From positions 1-38,790 of the forward strand of contig JANXUR010000001.1 of NCBI GenBank assembly GCA_025356095.1: 38,790 bases of DNA, written 5' to 3'. The position numbers and the translations under genes are program-made. Below the pieces are notes generated by a model. It was given only the letters and a program-made list of their open reading frames with translations, had not been told where the DNA came from and did no database searches. Each line of letters begins with the position of its first letter. Position 1 is the first letter of the stretch. Positions 25,395-33,383 of the stretch are shown here, in pieces. This DNA is from Acidobacteriaceae bacterium (GTDB lineage: Bacteria > Acidobacteriota > Terriglobia > Terriglobales > Acidobacteriaceae).

Positions 25395-25433
25395 TGTGAC
25401 ACACCCCCAAACTCGTCCAACCGGACATCTTTA

Positions 25434-25462
25434 ATTCTTGGTCAATTCGCCCGCTAAGTCAA
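25434..25462 (-). promoter_or_regulatory. Sigma-70-like promoter of rpsU
   Basis: On the minus strand TTGACT (25462-25457), a 17-base spacer and AAGAAT (25439-25434) stand 40 bases upstream of the TTG start of rpsU. Confidence 0.55.
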
Positions 25463-25533
25463 GCAAAGAACGCGCGTGCGGTGTTGAAAGCGGGTTCGCG
25501 ACTGTCCCCAGCCCGTACTTATGCCGCCGCACC

Positions 25534-28500
25534 CTAGAAAATGAGTTTCAGCGCCAATTGCATTTGCCGTGGTGCATAAGAGCTATCAGGGTGGCGATAA
25601 TCGCTCGCCACCTGAAATTGCGCGGGGTAGGCTTTGCCCTTGGCTGTGGTGCTAAGTTGCACAAAATTAACGGTTTGGCTCTGCAAACCATTTTGTGTGA
25701 TGGTGAATCGCCGGTTGTTGCGGTTGAACAGATTAAACGCCTCACCTAGCGCTTCCAGATGCCACTTGTCGTTCTTCCACTGAAAGTGCCGGCTCAGGCG
25801 GAAGTCGAAGGTCGAGTAGGTGGGTCCAGTGAGGCTGTTGCGAGAAATTCCCGGAATCCGGTCGTTGATCGAGTTGCCGTCTTGATTGGCGTCGCCACTG
25901 ACCTTGGCATCGTAGGGCCGGCCGCTGCCGTAAGTGAAGATGCTGGCCAGCTTCCAGTGATTCGCCACGTAAGCCAGGGCGCTGGTGCTATCGGAAATCA
26001 GGTGAGGCTCGGCCGTCCAGGCCAGCACCAGCCTTTGTCGTTGGTCGGTCACGCTCGAAGCACGCTCCCGTTGCGTGGCGAAGGTGTTTTGCACCGTCGC
26101 GGGCGTGCCCGCCACCAGCGCATCCTGAACGTTGTCAATGGCATGAGCAAAGGTATAAGCTGCCCGCAAATACATCCCATGATGCACTCGCCGTTTCAAC
26201 TCGATGGTTGCACCGTGATATTGGCTCACCGCTACTGTCTCGAAGACGTTGATCGCACCAATCTGCGGAATCGGCCGCGCCAGATCGTTGATGCAAGGCG
26301 GAAATGGACAACTGATGGTTTGCGTCAACTGCCAGTTGGCAAAGGAATCCACGGTGTAATAGCCGAGCAGGTTTGCGCCCGTACCGTTGAACACGGGATA
26401 GGTGAGCGCGGTGGGTTTGGGCAAGTTCACGTCGCGCGCCCGTATCAGATTCTCCCCTCGTGTGTACAAGTACGAAACCGTGGCGACCACATGGCCGCCC
26501 ACGTCGCGTTCCGCACTGAGGCTCGCTTGATGCACCCTAGGGGTGCGGAAGTTTGAGGCAAACGACGAAATCTGCGTGGTCAAGTAAGGCTGCACTGCCG
26601 CCGGAATGGGACAAGAGGCGGTACCAATCGCGCAGTTCGAAAGCGGCACAGGGAATTCGGGGAAAACCTGCTTCTGATAAAAATTCGAGTGATCCAGTTG
26701 CAAGTGGAACTGGTTCAAGCCGTTGTCCAGTTCCACCTGCGAGGCATAAATCTGCGGAATACGGGCGAAAAACACGCCGTAGCCACCGCGAAATGCAACG
26801 GGGTTTTTGTCGCCTAGCGCAAAGGCGAAGCCTACACGTGGAGCAAAGTTCAAGGCTCGCGAGGGTAGTTTGCCCGAATCGGGCCAGAGCGGGTTTGATA
26901 CCAAGTGGCCGCTAGCGAAGGTCTGGCGATCGTAGCGCAGCCCCAGATTCACGTGCAGGCGCTGTGAGAGCCGTATCCCATCCTGCACAAAGCCGGCGTA
27001 TTCAATGGAACTGGGGCGGGTCGCGTCCAAGCCAAAGTTTTGGTCGTAGTAGCGCGGCACTTGATGGGCATAGGCCCGCAGCGGCGTCAGCTTAAGCCCT
27101 CCCGGCTGTGGCTCGAAAGTGAAGGGATTTACCCGCACTCCGGCAAAAATGTAATAACCGCCGCTGAGCGAAGGGAAGTAGTTGTAGAGGTTGTTCACCA
27201 ACAAATCCCCGCCAAACTTCCATTGCTGGCGGCCGTGCGTAAGCGAGATCGTTTCGCTCTCCTGAAATTTGTTTTCGTGGGTCTGGCGGGGCAGAATAGT
27301 GGAGCGGCCCAATCCGGCCAACACCGTGTCTATGCGCTGGCTGGGTTGCAGCGTATTGGAGTAGCTGCGCTGGTCGTCCAGCGAATACTTGACCGTCAGC
27401 TTACTGATCAGCCCGTGCGCCATGCTGCTGGTAAGCGATGCAACCGCGCTTTCCGTTCGTACGTCTTCTTCGCCATTCGCCGCCAGTGAATAGTTGGTGA
27501 TAGGGCTGGCAGGATCGAAAAACACGTTGTTCAGCCCATAGTACCGCGAGGTGCTGACCCGCAGAGAAAGCTGATGGTGCGCGGAAAGGGTGTAGTCCAA
27601 CTTGAAGAATCCAGTATTGCCGTTCAGGTGCGAACGCTGCGTGCCGGCCAGAAGGTCGAGTTGGCTGGCGGTATAGAACACCAGAGCCTTGTCACTTTCT
27701 TCGTAATCGCCGGGGGTGAAGGGCTGCGATGGTAGGGGCGTGACCACGGACGAGCCATCTTCAAAGCGCACCACCGTGGGGACGTCAAACAAATGTTGGT
27801 CAAAGCCTGCCAGAAAAAACACCCGGTTCCTCTTGATCGGACCGCCGATGGTGCCGCCAAACTGGTGCTGGCGGTCGCCGGGCTTAAAGTCGAGTCCTGG
27901 GGGGGTGGCGCCAAACTGGCTGGCACGCAGATAGTAAAAAGTGCTGCCGTGCCATATGTTCTCGCCCGACTTGGTGACCACATTGACGACTGCGCCGCCG
28001 GAGCGCCCCTGCTCTGCACCATAGGAGTGGGAGGAGACCCGGAACTCCTGCACCACTTCGTTGGAGAACTGATAGGGTGCGCGATAGCGTCCGGTGGCTT
28101 GCGAGAAGAAGGCGTTGTTGTTGTCCGCGCCATCCACCACAAAGCTGGTTTGGAAGCCGCGAATCCCGCCAAATGACAGGTCGCCATTCGAGGCGGAAGT
28201 AAGGTCGCGCGGATCCTGCGTCACGCCGGGAGTGAGGAGCGCGAGGTCAGTAAAGCGGCGACCGTTCAGGGGCAACTCGCGAATCGCGTGCTCGTCAATC
28301 ACCGATGAGACTTCGCTGGTCTCTGGATTCGCACTGGGCGCATCCGCCGAAACCGTAACGATTTCGGTGTGGCCTTCCACGGTCAGCTTAAGATCCACTT
28401 GCACGGATGCGCCGACTTCCACCCGCACGCCGGTACGGAGCGCTGGGGTGAGTCCCGGTGACGAGGCCCCCGCCAGATATTCGCCGGGGGGCAACGCCAG

Positions 28501-28791
28501 CGCCGCAAAGCGGCCCTCGGAATCGGTGATCGCGATATGGGTAACCCCGGTAGCTGCGTTCACCACTGTGACGGCAGTTTGGGCAATGCGAGCGCCGCTG
28601 GCATCGAGCAAAGTACCGCGCAAAGCCCCAGTGGAAGCATCTTGCGCCACCGAGATGCTTCCACAAACCATGAGCATACCCGCCCTGAGCAGGACTGCTG
28701 GGCGCCACCCACGCCACCCGCGCCGCTCACGACGGCGAACTCCACGGACGAGGAGTATCAACTGCGGCAGGGGAGAGCAATGTCGCTCCAT
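25534..28791 (-). CDS. Oar-type TonB-dependent receptor
   Basis: Outer-membrane receptor of 1085 residues. The signal region ends near GSISVAQ (about 49). A carboxypeptidase-regulatory-like domain follows (about 52-140: GALRGTLLDASGARIAQTAV, ITDSEGRFAALALPPGEYL). The plug domain has VIDEHAIRELPLNGRRFTDL and SGGAVVNVVTKSGENIWHG. The large barrel closes with the terminal Phe (LALKLIF) recognised by the BAM machinery. Acidobacteria encode many such proteins, probably for uptake of large carbohydrates or other polymers; the substrate is unknown and no SusD-like partner is nearby. The first ATG (28789-28791) precedes a long basic n-region; ATG at residue 39 could also be used. Confidence 0.93.
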   Translation of the reverse strand: MERHCSPLPQLILLVRGVRRRERRGWRGWRPAVLLRAGMLMVCGSISVAQDASTGALRGTLLDASGARIAQTAVTVVNAATGVTHIAITDSEGRFAALALPPGEYLAGASSPGLTPALRTGVRVEVGASVQVDLKLTVEGHTEIVTVSADAPSANPETSEVSSVIDEHAIRELPLNGRRFTDLALLTPGVTQDPRDLTSASNGDLSFGGIRGFQTSFVVDGADNNNAFFSQATGRYRAPYQFSNEVVQEFRVSSHSYGAEQGRSGGAVVNVVTKSGENIWHGSTFYYLRASQFGATPPGLDFKPGDRQHQFGGTIGGPIKRNRVFFLAGFDQHLFDVPTVVRFEDGSSVVTPLPSQPFTPGDYEESDKALVFYTASQLDLLAGTQRSHLNGNTGFFKLDYTLSAHHQLSLRVSTSRYYGLNNVFFDPASPITNYSLAANGEEDVRTESAVASLTSSMAHGLISKLTVKYSLDDQRSYSNTLQPSQRIDTVLAGLGRSTILPRQTHENKFQESETISLTHGRQQWKFGGDLLVNNLYNYFPSLSGGYYIFAGVRVNPFTFEPQPGGLKLTPLRAYAHQVPRYYDQNFGLDATRPSSIEYAGFVQDGIRLSQRLHVNLGLRYDRQTFASGHLVSNPLWPDSGKLPSRALNFAPRVGFAFALGDKNPVAFRGGYGVFFARIPQIYASQVELDNGLNQFHLQLDHSNFYQKQVFPEFPVPLSNCAIGTASCPIPAAVQPYLTTQISSFASNFRTPRVHQASLSAERDVGGHVVATVSYLYTRGENLIRARDVNLPKPTALTYPVFNGTGANLLGYYTVDSFANWQLTQTISCPFPPCINDLARPIPQIGAINVFETVAVSQYHGATIELKRRVHHGMYLRAAYTFAHAIDNVQDALVAGTPATVQNTFATQRERASSVTDQRQRLVLAWTAEPHLISDSTSALAYVANHWKLASIFTYGSGRPYDAKVSGDANQDGNSINDRIPGISRNSLTGPTYSTFDFRLSRHFQWKNDKWHLEALGEAFNLFNRNNRRFTITQNGLQSQTVNFVQLSTTAKGKAYPAQFQVASDYRHPDSSYAPRQMQLALKLIF

Positions 28792-28852
28792 ATGCCCAAA
28801 AGTTATGCACCTAAAGGGCCATGCCCAAATTGGATAAACCCTTTATTGTCAT

Positions 28853-28869
28853 ATTCCTAGAATGGGAAT
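28853..28869. promoter_or_regulatory. Inverted repeat in the receptor / carbonic anhydrase divergent region
   Basis: ATTCC (28853-28857) and GGAAT (28865-28869) form an inverted repeat with a 7-base centre, about 60 bases upstream of the receptor start in a 273-base divergent gap. It is AT-rich against its surroundings. A possible operator; no more can be said. Confidence 0.3.
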
Positions 28870-29021
28870 TTCGACCTTTGTGACCATAGGTGGGCAGGTG
28901 CCAAGCCGATTGGCACCAGCGTTTGGCAGGGGGAGGCATAAACAGGGTCGTGCGTGTCTGGAAGATGCCTCCGTGGTATGTTCGGAATCGCGGCACGATA
29001 CCGGTCTTGGGCAAGTGGCCC

Positions 29022-29060
29022 AGGAAAGTTGCACAGGAAAGTTGCACAGGAAGGTGGCAC
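29022..29060 (+). repeat. Three 13-bp repeats carrying ribosome-binding-site motifs
   Basis: AGGAAAGTTGCAC occurs at 29022-29034 and 29035-29047, with a third copy AGGAAGGTGGCAC at 29048-29060. The carbonic anhydrase ATG follows four bases later. Each copy starts with AGGA, so the last (AGGAAGG) serves as the ribosome-binding site, and copy-number changes could alter the leader. Confidence 0.85.
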
Positions 29061-29064
29061 AGCG

Positions 29065-29598
29065 ATGATTCGTTCCTATCAGGGCAAGACGCCCGTAGTT
29101 CCAGAATCCTGCTACATAGATGATTCGGCGCAGCTGATTGGCGATGTCGAACTCGGCGAGCACTCCAGCATTTGGATGTGTGCGGTGATCCGTGGCGATG
29201 TCAGCTCCATTCGCGTTGGGCACTACTCGAATGTGCAGGATTGTGCGGTGTTGCATGGCATGAAGAACCAATACAGTGTTACGGTTGGCGACTATGTAAC
29301 GGTGGGCCACTCGGTGACTCTGCACGGCTGCGTGGTAGAAGACCGCTGCCTGATTGGCATGGGCTCGACCATCCTGAACGGTGCGGTGATAGGCGCCGGC
29401 TCGATTATTGCCGCAGGTACGCTGATCCCGGAGAAAACCATCGTCCCTGCTGGCACCCTGTGGCTGGGCTCGCCCGGTAAGCTGCGCCGCCACCTAACCG
29501 AAACCGATCAAGAAATGATTCTGCAATACGCGCGCAATTACCTGGGCTATACCGCCAATTATCTGGAGCAGCGAAAAGAGTGGGTGGCAGGAAGGTAA
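29065..29598 (+). CDS. Gamma-class carbonic anhydrase-like hexapeptide protein
   Basis: Left-handed beta-helix protein of 177 residues in the gamma-carbonic anhydrase / YrdA family. Hexapeptide repeats run from about residue 15 to 140 (IGDVELGEHSSIWMCAVIRGDV, VTVGDYVTVGHSVTLHGCVV, CLIGMGSTILNGAVIGAGSIIAAG). The likely zinc histidines are in VGHYSNVQ, VTVGHSVTLHG and the following turn. The C-terminal helix includes DQEMILQYARNYLGYTANY. Start ATG 29065 directly after the 13-base repeats; an upstream in-frame ATG at 28954 would put the repeats in the protein and is rejected. Many family members have no measured anhydrase activity, so the reaction is a family inference. Cytoplasmic. Confidence 0.9.
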   Translation: MIRSYQGKTPVVPESCYIDDSAQLIGDVELGEHSSIWMCAVIRGDVSSIRVGHYSNVQDCAVLHGMKNQYSVTVGDYVTVGHSVTLHGCVVEDRCLIGMGSTILNGAVIGAGSIIAAGTLIPEKTIVPAGTLWLGSPGKLRRHLTETDQEMILQYARNYLGYTANYLEQRKEWVAGR

Positions 29599-29612
29599 CG
29601 AAGAGATATAAA

Positions 29613-29670
29613 AGTATATTTTACTATACAAAATGCTTGTAAGTGATGATGATGTATAGTAGTATGTACA
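29613..29670. promoter_or_regulatory. Operator/promoter region of hipBA
   Basis: An AT-rich stretch with repeated half-sites: AGTATA (29613), TACTATAC (29622-29629), GTATAGTA (29654-29661, exact inverse of the former) and AGTATGTACA. TATAGT (29655-29660) could be the -10. This fits an autoregulated toxin-antitoxin promoter bound by HipB dimers (inference). Confidence 0.6.
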
Positions 29671-29671
29671 A

Positions 29672-29941
29672 ATGATGCCACTCGCCGAGATTGGCCACCG
29701 CATCGCGGAGGCCCGCCAGTTCCAGCACCTGACCCAGCAGGAGCTGGCGCAACGTGCTGGAATTACGCGCGCTACGCTCTCCCGGCTGGAGAATGGGCAT
29801 CTCGGTGAAATGGGCTTTACCCGCCTCAGCAAAATTCTGTTCATCCTAGGCTTGGAGTTGACCCTTCGCACCTCGAATCGTGGCCGACCGACCCTCGCAG
29901 AGCTGTTAGCCGAGCAGGCGGAGGAGGACTACGATGATTAA
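29672..29941 (+). CDS. hipB: HipB-like XRE-family antitoxin
   Basis: Helix-turn-helix DNA-binding protein of 89 residues. The XRE fold covers about 6-62, with LTQQELAQRAGITRATLSRLENG as the recognition region. The acidic C-terminal tail (LAEQAEEDYDD) overlaps the start of hipA by 8 bases, so the two are translationally coupled. There are two ATGs in a row (29672, 29675) and no Shine-Dalgarno sequence; since TATAGT lies 12 bases before the ATG, a leaderless message is possible. It should bind HipA and repress the operon. Confidence 0.88.
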   Translation: MMPLAEIGHRIAEARQFQHLTQQELAQRAGITRATLSRLENGHLGEMGFTRLSKILFILGLELTLRTSNRGRPTLAELLAEQAEEDYDD

Positions 29942-31205
29942 AATCTGGACCGCCAGCCAGCCCGCCGGACTGCTGGACCGCCCGCCGCTCTCCGAAGACC
30001 CGCGGCAGGAAGGCAGCATCTTCCGCTACTTTGCCGATACCCGACGCGAGAGCGCCATCTCGCTGACCATGCCCACCCGACTCGAAAGCTACAACACCCG
30101 CTATGGTCTGGCACCGTTCTTCGAGATGAACTTGCCAGAAGGCCGTTTGCGCGAGGCTCTGCGCCTGCGCTTCGCGCGGCAGGTTGGGCGGTTTGACGAC
30201 CTCGATCTCCTTGCCCTCACCGGGCGGTCACAGTTGGGGCGCGTCCGCTATACCGGCAATGACGATTCGCTGCAGCACGATGTTCCTTTTCAAAAGGTGG
30301 ACGAGATTCTCGCCATGCGGCGGGGTGGAAACCTGTTCCACGAACTGGTCGCGCAGTTCGACCGCTACTCGGGCATCAGTGGTGCGCAACCCAAGCTTCT
30401 TATCCGGGATGCGGCGGCCTCGGTCACGCTTTCCGGCGGTGGAGGACGTGCGTCTGAAACCTTCAAGAGTGCCACCCATATCGTCAAATTCTGGGAGCAG
30501 ACTGAGTTTCCGCAACTTGCCGCCAACGAGTTTTTCTGCATGACTGCGGCGAAGGCTGCGGGGCTGGAGGTTCCCCCGTTCCAGCTCAGTGAGGATGCCA
30601 TGGCGCTTGTGGTTGAGCGCTTCGATATTTTGCCCGATGGCAGCTTTCTCGGCATGGAGGATTTTTGCGTCTTGAATGCACGGCGTACCGGCGACAAATA
30701 CCGCGGCAGCTACGAGACGGCGATCATGAAGCGGTTTGCCGATTTTGCGCGTACCGGCCCGCTACTGGAAGACTTGGAGCGCCTGTTCGCGCTGATTGCG
30801 CTGAACTGCGCCCTGCGTAACGGCGACGCCCACCTGAAGAACTTCGCGGTCACTTACCGCGAGGTCGAGGGCGAAGTCCGGCTCGCGCCTGTCTATGATT
30901 TGGTCACTACCAGCGTCTACCCGGGACTGGAAGGCGGGCTGGCGCTGACGCTGAACGGCAGCACCCGCTGGCCGGACGCCAAGGCGTTGCAAAAGCTGGG
31001 CGAAACCCGCGCCCACCTGACGCCATCGTCGGTCAAGGCCATCTTGCAACGGCTGGAACACGGCATGGAACAGGCGGCGGGAGAGTTGCGTGCCTACGTC
31101 GCGAGCCATGCCGAGTTCGCGGATATTGGCAGGCAAATGCTCGGCGAGTGGGAAGCTGGAATCCAGCATTCGCTGGGAGGAACGTCGAGGCAAGCGTTGA
31201 AGTAG
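29934..31205 (+). CDS. hipA: HipA-family Ser/Thr kinase toxin
   Basis: Kinase-fold toxin of 423 residues. The N-terminal HipA coupling domain (MIKIWTASQPAGLLDRPPL to QLGRVRY) is followed by SGISGAQPKLLI, the ATP-binding THIVKF, VVERFD, the catalytic-loop ALRNGDAHLKNFAV (Asp and Asn ligands) and the metal site VYDLVTT. In E. coli HipA phosphorylates GltX and induces persistence; the target here is unknown. All catalytic motifs are present, so it is probably active. Overlaps hipB. Three 11-base tandem repeats follow the gene. Confidence 0.93.
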   Translation: MIKIWTASQPAGLLDRPPLSEDPRQEGSIFRYFADTRRESAISLTMPTRLESYNTRYGLAPFFEMNLPEGRLREALRLRFARQVGRFDDLDLLALTGRSQLGRVRYTGNDDSLQHDVPFQKVDEILAMRRGGNLFHELVAQFDRYSGISGAQPKLLIRDAAASVTLSGGGGRASETFKSATHIVKFWEQTEFPQLAANEFFCMTAAKAAGLEVPPFQLSEDAMALVVERFDILPDGSFLGMEDFCVLNARRTGDKYRGSYETAIMKRFADFARTGPLLEDLERLFALIALNCALRNGDAHLKNFAVTYREVEGEVRLAPVYDLVTTSVYPGLEGGLALTLNGSTRWPDAKALQKLGETRAHLTPSSVKAILQRLEHGMEQAAGELRAYVASHAEFADIGRQMLGEWEAGIQHSLGGTSRQALK

Positions 31206-31240
31206 CCGCCGGAGTGAGTGCGCTTCGATGCGAAGAGACG

Positions 31241-31273
31241 CGCATCTCCGGCGCATCTCCGGCGCATCTCCGG
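31241..31273. repeat. Three exact 11-bp tandem repeats after hipA
   Basis: CGCATCTCCGG occurs three times without interruption, followed by a partial unit CGTCCG. The repeat lies 36 bases after the hipA stop, in the leader of the cytochrome gene. Confidence 0.9.
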
Positions 31274-31400
31274 CGTCCGTTCCTGAGGTGGCGCTTGACA
31301 TGCTCGTGGGGTCGAATTAAGGTTCGCAGTGGCGATTGCCGGGTGCGGCTGGCTCCGCCTAGACTCTTTTCGTTTGGACTCTTGGAACCGAGGTGGCCTC

Positions 31401-33161
31401 ATGCAGAAGCGCGTTGTCGCTCTTGTTTTACTTACTTTCACCCTCCTGAGCCTCACGGCCTGCCAAAAGGTACGGCAGGTATCGCAATTGTTCCAGTCGC
31501 GGCCGGGGCAGCACTTGCCCGCCTATCAGCCGGTGGCGAACGTTATGATTCCTGGCCAGAATTGGCCGGTGGGTCAACGGGAGTGGTTCTACCACACCGG
31601 GCAGGGCACGATTTTGCTTCCCTATAGGTGGCTTTTGGCGCTGGAGCAGCCCAAGTTTACCTTGTTCAGTGCGGCACCCAAGTTCAGCGAAACATCCTAT
31701 TTGGCCCGCTTTGGGTTTTTGCCCGACGCCGCTGGTCCGCAGAATCCTGACGGCTTTCCGGTCGGTTTTGCCCGCAGCACGGTGGTGGATCCCAAATCGG
31801 GCAAGTCGCAGGAGATTGTCGGCTTTACCTGCGCGGCCTGCCATACCGGTCAGGTGGAATATCACGGCAAGGCGGTGCGCATTGATGGAGGTGCCTCGTC
31901 GGTGGATTTGGACGATTTACAGATCGAGCTGGGTTACGCCGTTGCCTACACCAAGGTACTGCCGGGACGCTATGCGCGGTTCGAGAAAATCGTGTTGGGC
32001 GAGAATGCCAGCGAGGAAGCCAAACAGCAACTGAAGCAGGAGTTTGACGCAGCCGTGGCTGCGGGCGAAACTGAAGCGCACTATACCCAGAGCATGAACT
32101 TGTTGCCGGTGCGCGGCGGCTTTGGCCGGACTGATGCACTGGGCCGTATTGGCAATTTTGTGTTTGGCACCGAACTCGACCCACAAAACTATCGGGTGGC
32201 GAACGCCCCGGTCAGCGTGCCGCCGTTGTGGTATGCAAGTTGGTTTGCCTGGGTGCAGTACAACGCCTCGATTCAGCAGCCCATGGCGCGGAATATTGGG
32301 GAAGCCATGGGGGTTCGGGCGCGGGTGAATCTCACTGACAAAGACCGCTTGTTCCAATCCACGGTTAACGTGAAGAACTTGCATGAGATTGAAGACCTGC
32401 TGGCCGGGCCGACTGCCTTCAGCGGATTGAAGGCTCCTCAATGGCCGGAGCAGATGCTGGGGCCGATTGATCAGGCCAAGGCGGCGCGCGGCAAGCAGAT
32501 CTATGAGCAGCATTGCCAGCACTGCCACCTGCCCCCGCTCGATTCACCGGAGATTCAGCAGGATCGCTACTGGGAGGCGGGACTGGAAGGCCGTCGCTTC
32601 CTCAAGCTCAACGTGATTCCCCTAGACGAGATTGGCACGGATCCGCTGACTGCCACCAACTTCAACCAGCGAACCGCCGTCACCGGGCCGGTGCTGGGGT
32701 TGGGCACGGCCGCAGCCAAAGACGGGCTGAAGTATATTGGTGCCAAGATCGCCGAGACCAACTATGCGCAACTTGGCGTCTCCCCAGCAGAGCAGGTGGA
32801 GTGGAACGGCTATCGCGAAGACAACATCGTGGCACCGCTGGCCTATCGCGCGCGGCCTTTGAGTGGTATGTGGGCCACGCCGCCGTTTTTGCACAACGGT
32901 TCGGTGCCCAACCTCTATCAAATGCTGCTCCCCGCCGAAAAGCGCGACAAAACCTTCTACACCGGGAGCCGCGAGTTTGACCCGCTGCATGTGGGCTACC
33001 AGGCGGGGAAATTCGAAGGCGGATTCCTGTTCGACACCTCCCAGCAGGGGAACTCCAACGCTGGCCATGAGTTCAGCAACCGGGAAGGCAAAGGCGTGAT
33101 TGGCCCCGAGCTGACCGACGAGGAGCGCTACGCGATCATCGAATACTTGAAGACGATGTAG
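31401..33161 (+). CDS. RoxA-like di-haem cytochrome c lipoprotein
   Basis: Exported protein of 586 residues with a lipobox LTAC (C21), so it is lipid-anchored. It has two c-type haem motifs: C144-AA-C147-H148 and C372-QH-C375-H376. The segment PPLWYASWFAWVQYNASIQ and then QPMARNIGEAMG, and the late YRARPLSGMWATPPFLHNGS, are shared with the RoxA / cytochrome-c-peroxidase-related family, which includes rubber oxygenases. The substrate is unknown; a peroxidase-like or oxygenase role is a family inference. The start ATG 31401 fits the signal peptide; the frame is open from 31329. Lgt in this window would attach the lipid. No electron partner gene is adjacent. Confidence 0.82.
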   Translation: MQKRVVALVLLTFTLLSLTACQKVRQVSQLFQSRPGQHLPAYQPVANVMIPGQNWPVGQREWFYHTGQGTILLPYRWLLALEQPKFTLFSAAPKFSETSYLARFGFLPDAAGPQNPDGFPVGFARSTVVDPKSGKSQEIVGFTCAACHTGQVEYHGKAVRIDGGASSVDLDDLQIELGYAVAYTKVLPGRYARFEKIVLGENASEEAKQQLKQEFDAAVAAGETEAHYTQSMNLLPVRGGFGRTDALGRIGNFVFGTELDPQNYRVANAPVSVPPLWYASWFAWVQYNASIQQPMARNIGEAMGVRARVNLTDKDRLFQSTVNVKNLHEIEDLLAGPTAFSGLKAPQWPEQMLGPIDQAKAARGKQIYEQHCQHCHLPPLDSPEIQQDRYWEAGLEGRRFLKLNVIPLDEIGTDPLTATNFNQRTAVTGPVLGLGTAAAKDGLKYIGAKIAETNYAQLGVSPAEQVEWNGYREDNIVAPLAYRARPLSGMWATPPFLHNGSVPNLYQMLLPAEKRDKTFYTGSREFDPLHVGYQAGKFEGGFLFDTSQQGNSNAGHEFSNREGKGVIGPELTDEERYAIIEYLKTM

Positions 33162-33234
33162 CGGAACTGGCGGGCAGCAAGCCTTTGCGTTGCATCGTTC
33201 GGATGCCTGACCAAGCCGTGAAACCTGTGACTGC

Positions 33235-33268
33235 GCCAGTTGGAGCCGAATCGCAAATTCCAACTGGC
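33235..33268. terminator. Inverted repeat after the cytochrome gene
   Basis: Perfect 10-base arms GCCAGTTGGA (33235-33244) and TCCAACTGGC (33259-33268), extendable with mismatches by a GCGC pair outside. A second perfect 8-base stem GGCGGGGA / TCCCCGCC lies at 33315-33334. Neither has a T-run. They fill the 222-base gap between the cytochrome gene and hisS. Confidence 0.45.
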
Positions 33269-33383
33269 TGCGCCGACAAAGACCACGAATACATCGGCTG
33301 TTGCGCCCAAGAACGGCGGGGATCGTTCCCCGCCCGCAGCCGCCCAACTTGAATCCTGAAGCGCAAAACCTGAAACTAGACAG

